Positions 58,076 to 64,000 of a stretch of 64,000 nt of DNA are shown here, in pieces (positions within the stretch are counted from its first letter, which is position 1; every line of letters begins with the position of its first letter). The notes under the pieces are model-generated. The model worked only from the letters and a program-made list of their open reading frames with translations, was not told the origin of the DNA and did no database searches. The stretch covers positions 124,001-188,000 of the forward strand of contig VWND01000037.1 of the NCBI GenBank assembly GCA_009599575.1, read 5' to 3'. Position numbers and translations under genes: made by a program. The stretch is from Blumeriella jaapii (lineage: Eukaryota > Ascomycota > Leotiomycetes > Helotiales > Drepanopezizaceae).

Positions 58076-58439
58076 GGATAGAGGCGCATCTGTATTGGCG
58101 TTCATCATAAGATGTGAAGGACATTTTTTGCTAGATACCCAGATGATTGGTTATTTGACCATCAAGAAAGCGCGAACAGAAAATAATGAGTATTTTACCT
58201 AATTAGAATGTATGTATAACTAGATGAATAAGATTTTCAGGCTTCGGCCAGACTGTACAGTCTCTTCCAACGGTATGGTCTTACAAAAAGGTTGCTTAGT
58301 GAGAATGCGGAAAAAGAGGCCTTCCTGTTTCATCCAGCGATGGTTTGGTTAGATGGGGTTTTTGGTTTTTCTCGGGCAATTGAAATATCACCAATGAAGA
58401 GCCGTTTGTTTGATGGTTCCATTGTCGTCTCGGCTCCTG
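58076..58439. other. Intergenic, no gene seen
   Basis: About 360 nt between two plus-strand genes, A/T-leaning near 58120-58260. A single CTGTACAGTC lies near 58252. No recognised feature. Confidence 0.45.
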
Positions 58440-61400
58440 ATGCCCTCCCGATCACCCTTGACCCAGCACGTGCTCCACTTTTCGCGCCAACACCAACATC
58501 AGACATCAATACAGAACCGTTCCTCCGATAACAACATTTCGTCTCCCAACAACTTCACTCTCCATACTCGACTCTACCCACAGACTGACCCAGTAACCCC
58601 TGGCTCAGTCATTCTACTCAACCCGAGCTCCACGCACCACTTATATGCAACCAGAGCCTACAGAACTCCCAACATCTACTCCACTCTCGCACGCCTCCGA
58701 GTCCTCTTCGCGCCCCAATATGGCATTCAACCTGTCTCTGAGCCTTCCGCAGTCCCCGGCGACTTGCGCGATGGCCTCGTCGAGCCTGCGAGTTCTGGTG
58801 TCCAGGACGATGCGGACTTGCCAGAGCAGCTGCGAAGGTTGAACGTCCATGAGCAGGGCGAGAAGCGTCCAAAAGCTTCCTTCCAGCGGATTGCGGAGTA
58901 TGAAAACGCATTATCGCCTTCGCCTGCTAGGAAAAGAGAGGGCCCTGCGTTCAAGATTGTCAAGCAGAAGGGCAATAAAGCTGGTACTATATCGTTCGAG
59001 ACTTTTCCCAATGGTCTGTATGGCTTTCGCCTCCTCGCACCATGTTTCTGGTCTTTTTTTGACTCCCAACAGAGGTTCTCACACACATCTTGTCCCATCT
59101 GCCCGCCAATACACTCTCCGCCGTCTCCCTCGTATCCCGAATGTTCTACAACCTTGTGACCACACCCCACGCCTGGCGCACAGCATTCTCTCGGTTTTTC
59201 CCCGGACAGGACGCACTCGAGGCTTCAAGTACCACCAATCATCACGCCTCTGACCTCGAAGGCCGTGAGAAGTTTCGCTCCAACAATCGTCTCTTTACGC
59301 GCCTGACAGCCCTCGCCTCCTGGCGCAGTGAATACATCCTTCGCACGCGTCTACTTCGCAGTCTCGGCCGAGGAAAGCCAGCCCAGATTGCTCCCGGCCA
59401 TGGTAACTCGTCGCGCTCGAACAGTGCGGCGAACAATGCAAATGCCGTCGTGACATATACTTCGCAATTGTTTGCAACGATCAAACATATCCATGCTGTG
59501 TTTGGGAGTGGCAAGAAGAGCCCGAGGTTCATTCATGGGACGGATGAGATGGGTACAGCGTGTACAAGTGACCCCAACATTGGCAAAATTGACGACTGGG
59601 GCCTTTCGGATCCTCAGGTGTTGCCGCAATTCTCGGAGCTCTTTGCTGGTGATCAGCCATATGGAGATGGAGACGGACCTGCTGGACTCCCTAACTCGAT
59701 GGATGTCAGCCAGCCTTTCGGCATGGTCTATGGCGAGGGATTCCCAGGTGGCCAGACTTACTTCCGATCCTTGGAGGAGATGCGAGGACGATTTCTCAGT
59801 CAGCCTAGCGACACATCGACCCCAGATGCGGGTATTCCCAGGGTTCCAGGCACTACTGAGGCTATTTCTGCAGTGTGGATCGCAAAGACCACCTTGGTTC
59901 CTCTTATGACTGATGGCTTGGTTGGAATCTTGACTGGATCAACGTTGGGTGTCGTTACTGCTTACTCCCTTGGCACCGACGCTGCATCGGGACAGCATCC
60001 CACGGGGCCATCTAACTGCGAAATGGGTTCTCAGTCCAGGTGTTCCGATCATTGCTATCAAGGTAGACGATTCTTACAACCCCAAACGGAAAGCTTCTGG
60101 GCGTATCTGGGCCGTTGTGTTGAATGCTCTTGGTGAGATTTTCTACATTACTGAAACCCCCACCTGGGCGTCCAGTAATGGCAAGATTGAAAACAACGAT
60201 GGCGAGCGACATGCTTGGATGGCCGGTCGGACTGCTTATTGGAATCTCGTTGAGCCTTCTCGACGTGTTGCACGCGAGGACCCCTATCATGAAGTCGAGA
60301 TCCATGGAAGTTACTCGCCAAGATCTTCATCCAAGAATCAACGCTTGTCACGAGCACAACTTGTCGCTGAGACGCACGAGATTGAGAAGTTTTTTGCTTA
60401 TCGGCCCGTTCACTTCCGCAAGATATGCGAGGGCTGGGATATGCGTCGGATGCTCGAGGTAGACTTCGCCGGTGATGATGGCAAGGGAGCTGGAGAAGGA
60501 TTCTCGTCATCAGGCGTGGACTCGCGGAGGGTGAGAATGCCGAGATTTGCAGATTTACGAGGTGGAGGTCGGACCCGGCTTCTCTTGACGAGTATCCTCA
60601 GCCAAAGACGCCTCCTCCGGCGTCAAGAACTGCTACGATGGCTTCAATCTTTGGCGGTGGAACCGTGATCAGCCCTCCTCGAACCTCGTCACCTGAACGT
60701 CCTAAGCGAGCTTCCATCTTTGGTGGTAGTAGCGTTACTCCATCTAGGATATCATCCCCGGATCTAAAGACGCCGAGCAGTCCGTGTTCTACGGTTCTGG
60801 TCGAGGAGTGGCGATGCTCCACTCTGTCTCTGAGAGATCATCCAAGCATTGAGATTACTACTAGCGGGATTGATTTATCTACATACGCATTGTTGACCGT
60901 CGAGGAGGACCCTTTGCGAACGGTCAATGGAAGCTCGAACTTTTCGTCTCCATTCGCCACTCCTTCAGATGCAGGCAATTCTTCTTCGACCAACATACCT
61001 GGTCACAGAGCTCGATTTTTGGCAATTGGAACCAATACTGGCGTTGTCATCGTGTGGAACATGCGTGGTCCGCAATCCGCCAATCCTGGTATCGCAAATG
61101 AACTGCATCCACTTCGCACTATCTACACGGATTCGCCTCAGATATCCTGCCTCGCGGTTTCTGCTCTATACATCATTCATGGTGGCAACGACGGCCTGGT
61201 TCAAACCTGGGATCCTCTGGCATCATCGCTGCAACCTATCCGGACACTCAACTCCCGCTTCTCGTCCCGCGCTCGTCGCCGTCTGGTGCAAGCCGAAGCC
61301 TCGATCCTTGGAGTTGGTATTAACCTCTATGCTGCTGGAGCCATTGCCATTGATCCCGACCCGTCCTCCGCGGTATGGTGTCACTCGGCACCCATCTTCG

Positions 61401-62242
61401 CTACTGGTCCTACAGCTCCTCGGCAGCTGATCAGTACCAGAGTAAGAAACGCCGTCTTCGTCGATCGAATGAGCGCGGTAGCAACAGTACTTCGGACCGC
61501 TTCACCAACACTGGCCGCGGCGCTCTCATGGACTACATAGCTACCGAGCAAGATGAACTCCAGAAAGACAAACTGCGCCGCTCCCGTGAAGACGCCCGGC
61601 TCCGAGCTCGTTTTGGTGTAGGCCTCGGCGGGCTGTCGGAAGACGAAGCCCTCAAGTACGCTGAAATGGTGTCAGCAGAGGCCTTCCGTAAGGAGGAGGA
61701 AGAGCGTCGCTCCAATGACTCGGGGGTACATGGGCGATATCAACGACATCTCTACCTCGCAGTCTGCCGCATGGAGCAGCAGTGCGACCGTGACCCCTGA
61801 AGGCAGCGTTGCCGGTCGGGCTGGCAAGTCGTCGCCTCCACAGTACCTGGCCAAGACCGACGACGCATTCGAAAACGACCTCGAGGAGGCCATCCGACTC
61901 TCTCTTCTCGACGGCGTGGACGAAGGTTGGCGCTCCCCCCGAGCCTCTGGTGCCAGTGGGTACGAGATTCCCATCACGTACACGCAGCCACGGAAAGGCC
62001 GAGGGTCGGCAAGCTCTAGTTCCTCGACCTCGCAGGAGCCGAAGAAGCGACAGAACCGGAAGAAGGGCCCCGGCATGGAGGTCGAAGCCGACGATCTGGA
62101 CTTTGCTCTGCAGCTGAGCCTGGCGGAGGAGCAGAGCCGTCTGGAGAACGCTGCTTTGGCGCGCGAGCAGGGGGACGATCCTTTCCCGGCGCTTGAACCG
62201 GCCGAGGTTCAGGGCCGGGGGAAGGGTCGTGCGATTTCATAG
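58440..62242 (+). CDS. F-box/WD-repeat protein with UIMs (Ufo1/Pof10-like), frame broken by four apparent indels
   Basis: The readable protein has an F-box at the join of exons ending 59013 and starting 59073 (FPN-EVLTHILSHLPANTLSAVSLVSRMFYNLV), then long WD-type segments (ISAVWIAKTTLVPL, GILTGSTLGVVTAYSLG, WVLSPGVPIIAIKVDD, FLAIGTNTGVVIVWNMRG, DGLVQTWDPL, SLGTHLRYWSYSSS) and two ubiquitin-interacting motifs at the end (ENDLEEAIRLSLLDG and DDLDFALQLSLAEEQ). This order matches yeast Ufo1, an SCF subunit that targets nuclear proteins for ubiquitination. The frame changes near 59980 (one extra base), 60495 (one missing), 61360 (one missing) and 61725 (one extra, in a G run); each flank reads on as the expected family sequence, without stops. 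No intron of correct length fits these sites. Either assembly errors or a recent pseudogene. The start is uncertain: ATG 58440 or, with an extra intron, ATG 58645. Confidence 0.75.
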
Positions 62243-62748
62243 CGATTCCGTGAGGCGGGGCCGGCACATATGCCTGGAGAGGACGGTGGCTTTTGATGGT
62301 GGTGGGTTGGATGCGACGATTAGGTTCAGGCGAGCAGTTGTTTTGGTTCCACAGGCACAGGGGTCAAACTCAGGCTTGGTTCCTTTTTTTTTCTCTCTTT
62401 TTTCTCTTCTCCCCTTTCTTGCCTGCCTGCCTGCTGCCACTTGGTAACGGTCGGTGTGCCTGGCCAGCCTCTTGCTTTTACTTCTACATGCCATGAACTC
62501 GACAGCTAGCTAGCCAGCTCCTGTAGCTAGCCAGTTACCTCGATAGCTCGCGCGTTCACTAATTTGATTGTCTTGTGATACCTGATGATGCTTTGATGGC
62601 GTAGACCTTGGGATTTGAAAACCACTTTCCTGCTCTGCCCTTTTCGAGTCGAGGTGTATGCATAGTTGTGATGGAGACGGTGGAAAGAAAATACCAATGT
62701 ACGCATCTAAGTATCTATCTATCTCTCTCTAAATCAATCATCTGTAGA

Positions 62749-62784
<36 letters not shown>

Positions 62785-63273
62785 GATCCACTCCGGTTCG
62801 GCTGCTTGTTCTGCGGCGCTGCTGTGGTTGCGACGTGCAACAAAACCCAACATCACGAGTGCTGGGTTCTGATTGGCCGGTGCACATGAGAAAGTCAGGT
62901 GACGTGCCGAAGATGAAGCAAAGCCCGACCGCAGCTTTGCCGAAGCTTTGCCGCTACGGCGTCACTTTACTTCCGTCCTTCCGCCCAGCGGAAAGACAGT
63001 GAAGGAGTTGATTGCACGACCACCTTGACCACCTCGACCACCATCACCACATCACCACCACCACCACCTCGACCTCGACAACCTCGACCACCACCACCGC
63101 TACCGCTACCCCCATCACCACCTCCACCTCCACCTCCTCCATCCATCTTCGCATCGGATCCCCCCGCCGTGGCCGACTGCATCCTTACCGGTCGACTCAT
63201 CCCGGCCGCGGTCCCCGTGCCCCATTTCCATCCCTATCCATCCAATCCCAGCCCCAGCAACGTCTCGTCCTCC
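62243..63273. other. Intergenic with GATA-type tetranucleotide repeat and CACC-rich leader
   Basis: About 1.03 kb. Includes TTTTTTCTCTC tracts near 62385-62420, AGCTAGC repeats near 62505-62535, the (TATC)n tract, and an ACC/CACC-rich stretch 63020-63150 that is probably the 5' leader of the zinc-finger gene. Open frames through the leader lack an ATG. Confidence 0.5.
62747..62784. repeat. (TATC)n microsatellite
   Basis: About nine perfect TATC units, with a less perfect TATC tract just upstream at 62712-62728. Confidence 0.9.
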
Positions 63274-64000
63274 ATGTCGTCGAACGGCAAGGCGTGTCGC
63301 TTCTGCTCGCGCGTCTTTGCCAAAACAGAGCACCTGATCCGGCACGAACGGTGCCATACCAAGGAGCGGCCCTTCCAGTGCAACATCTGCGGCAAAAACT
63401 ACAGTCGAAAGTGAGTTAGAATGGTTGGTTGGGTCGGTGGGTGCGCGTGCTTGCGTGCTTGCGTGGTTGCGGGCGTGCTGGCGTGCTGGCGTGGGAGCGT
63501 CGAGGGTTGTTGGATTGTTTACCTTGTTTACGTTGTTTCCCTTGTTTACCTCGTCTACCTCGTTTACCTTGTTTACCTGCAGACTCGACTTTACCGAGTG
63601 GCCCCTCCTTCTTGCCCCTCCCCCCCCCTTAACCCCCCCCTTAAGCCCCCCCCCCTAAACCCCCCTCACCCCCCTTACCCGCTCATCCTCATCAGAGATT
63701 CCTTGCCCCGTTGCCCCCAATTGCCCCGCATCTCCCCACAGTCACGGGATGGTGGTGGGACGGACGGCGACAGAGACGTGGATGTGCTCAAGAAGGCACG
63801 CGTGGGCAAACGGGCGGTTGTGACGCGTACCGAGAATCTCAGAGGCTGACGGAGCATGCGGCAGTGATACCTTGATCCGCCATCGCAGACCCACGGCAGC
63901 AACACCACGACCGTGGCCCCCGACATCTTCCATAGCAACGATGCCGCCACCACCTTGGACGGCGGTGGCAGCGGCGGCGGCGCCGGCGCAGGCATGCATG
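63274..64000 (+). CDS. C2H2 zinc-finger protein, 5' part (runs off the window)
   Basis: Exon 1 is 63274-63410 from ATG in TCCATGT and encodes CRFCSRVFAKTEHLIRHERCHTKERPFQCNICGKNYSR. This gives one full C2H2 finger and the first half of a second. A donor GTGAGT follows at 63411. The next exon that completes finger two starts at 63865 (acceptor GCGGCAG) and reads NDTLIRHRRPTAA, giving SRNDTLIRH, which fits the consensus. This requires a 454-nt intron, long for this window. The protein then becomes Pro/Ala-rich and is cut off at 64000. Paired N-terminal fingers of this kind occur in fungal regulators of the Adr1/fungal-specific TF class. The rest of the gene lies outside. Confidence 0.75.

Overview
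The window is nuclear DNA of a filamentous ascomycete (Pezizomycotina); I cannot place the class. The signs are compact genes with short introns (about 45-150 nt, GT..AG with CTGAC or CTAAC branch sites), proteins of ascomycete type, GPI-type and Zn-cluster-like proteins, fungal-type secreted metalloprotease, and short AT-rich patches with decayed genes. No tRNA, rRNA, CRISPR array or intact transposon was recognised. Exon structures were worked out by eye from splice signals and reading-frame continuity; in most genes the summed exon lengths divide by three.

Layout. 0-6.4 kb: a CsbD-like small protein, then a divergent pair, importin Kap114/Ipo9 (-) and the HORMA protein Rev7 (+). 7.0-8.0 kb: a frameshifted relic of an ankyrin-repeat gene. 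8.0-11.4 kb: two genes facing away from each other, a small protein resembling a deuterolysin prodomain (-) and a full deuterolysin M35 protease (+). 11.4-14.6 kb: a decayed region with an AT-rich patch and remnants of a Zn-cluster regulator. 14.6-22.0 kb: two transporters, an ABCB full transporter and a Dal5-type MFS permease. 23.1-30.5 kb: the Arf-GEF Gea1/2 (Sec7) and an Anp1/Van1/Mnn9-type Golgi mannosyltransferase, both (-) and both in the secretory pathway. 32.5-35.2 kb: exosome subunit Mtr3 and a Myb-like protein. 35.2-42.7 kb: gene-poor, with two lineage-specific-looking genes, one holding a 51-residue tandem duplication. 42.7-48.2 kb: housekeeping genes, U2 snRNP B''-like, V-ATPase subunit D (nine exons, three of them 10-15 nt) and splicing factor Syf1. 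49.2-53.3 kb: a conserved small protein and a membrane-anchored aspartic-protease-like protein without its first catalytic Asp. 53.3-55.9 kb: a gene-free stretch packed with copies of the self-complementary word GTACTGTACAGTAC. 55.9-62.2 kb: a GPI-type surface protein with repeats, and a Ufo1/Pof10-like F-box/WD/UIM gene whose frame is broken by four apparent single-base indels. 63.3 kb to the end: the start of a C2H2 zinc-finger gene cut by the window edge.

Most genes are independent housekeeping units. The pairings that may matter functionally are Gea1/2 beside the Golgi mannosyltransferase, U2B'' beside Syf1 (both spliceosomal, separated by Vma8), and the protease/prodomain-like pair. No biosynthetic gene cluster or defence locus could be supported.
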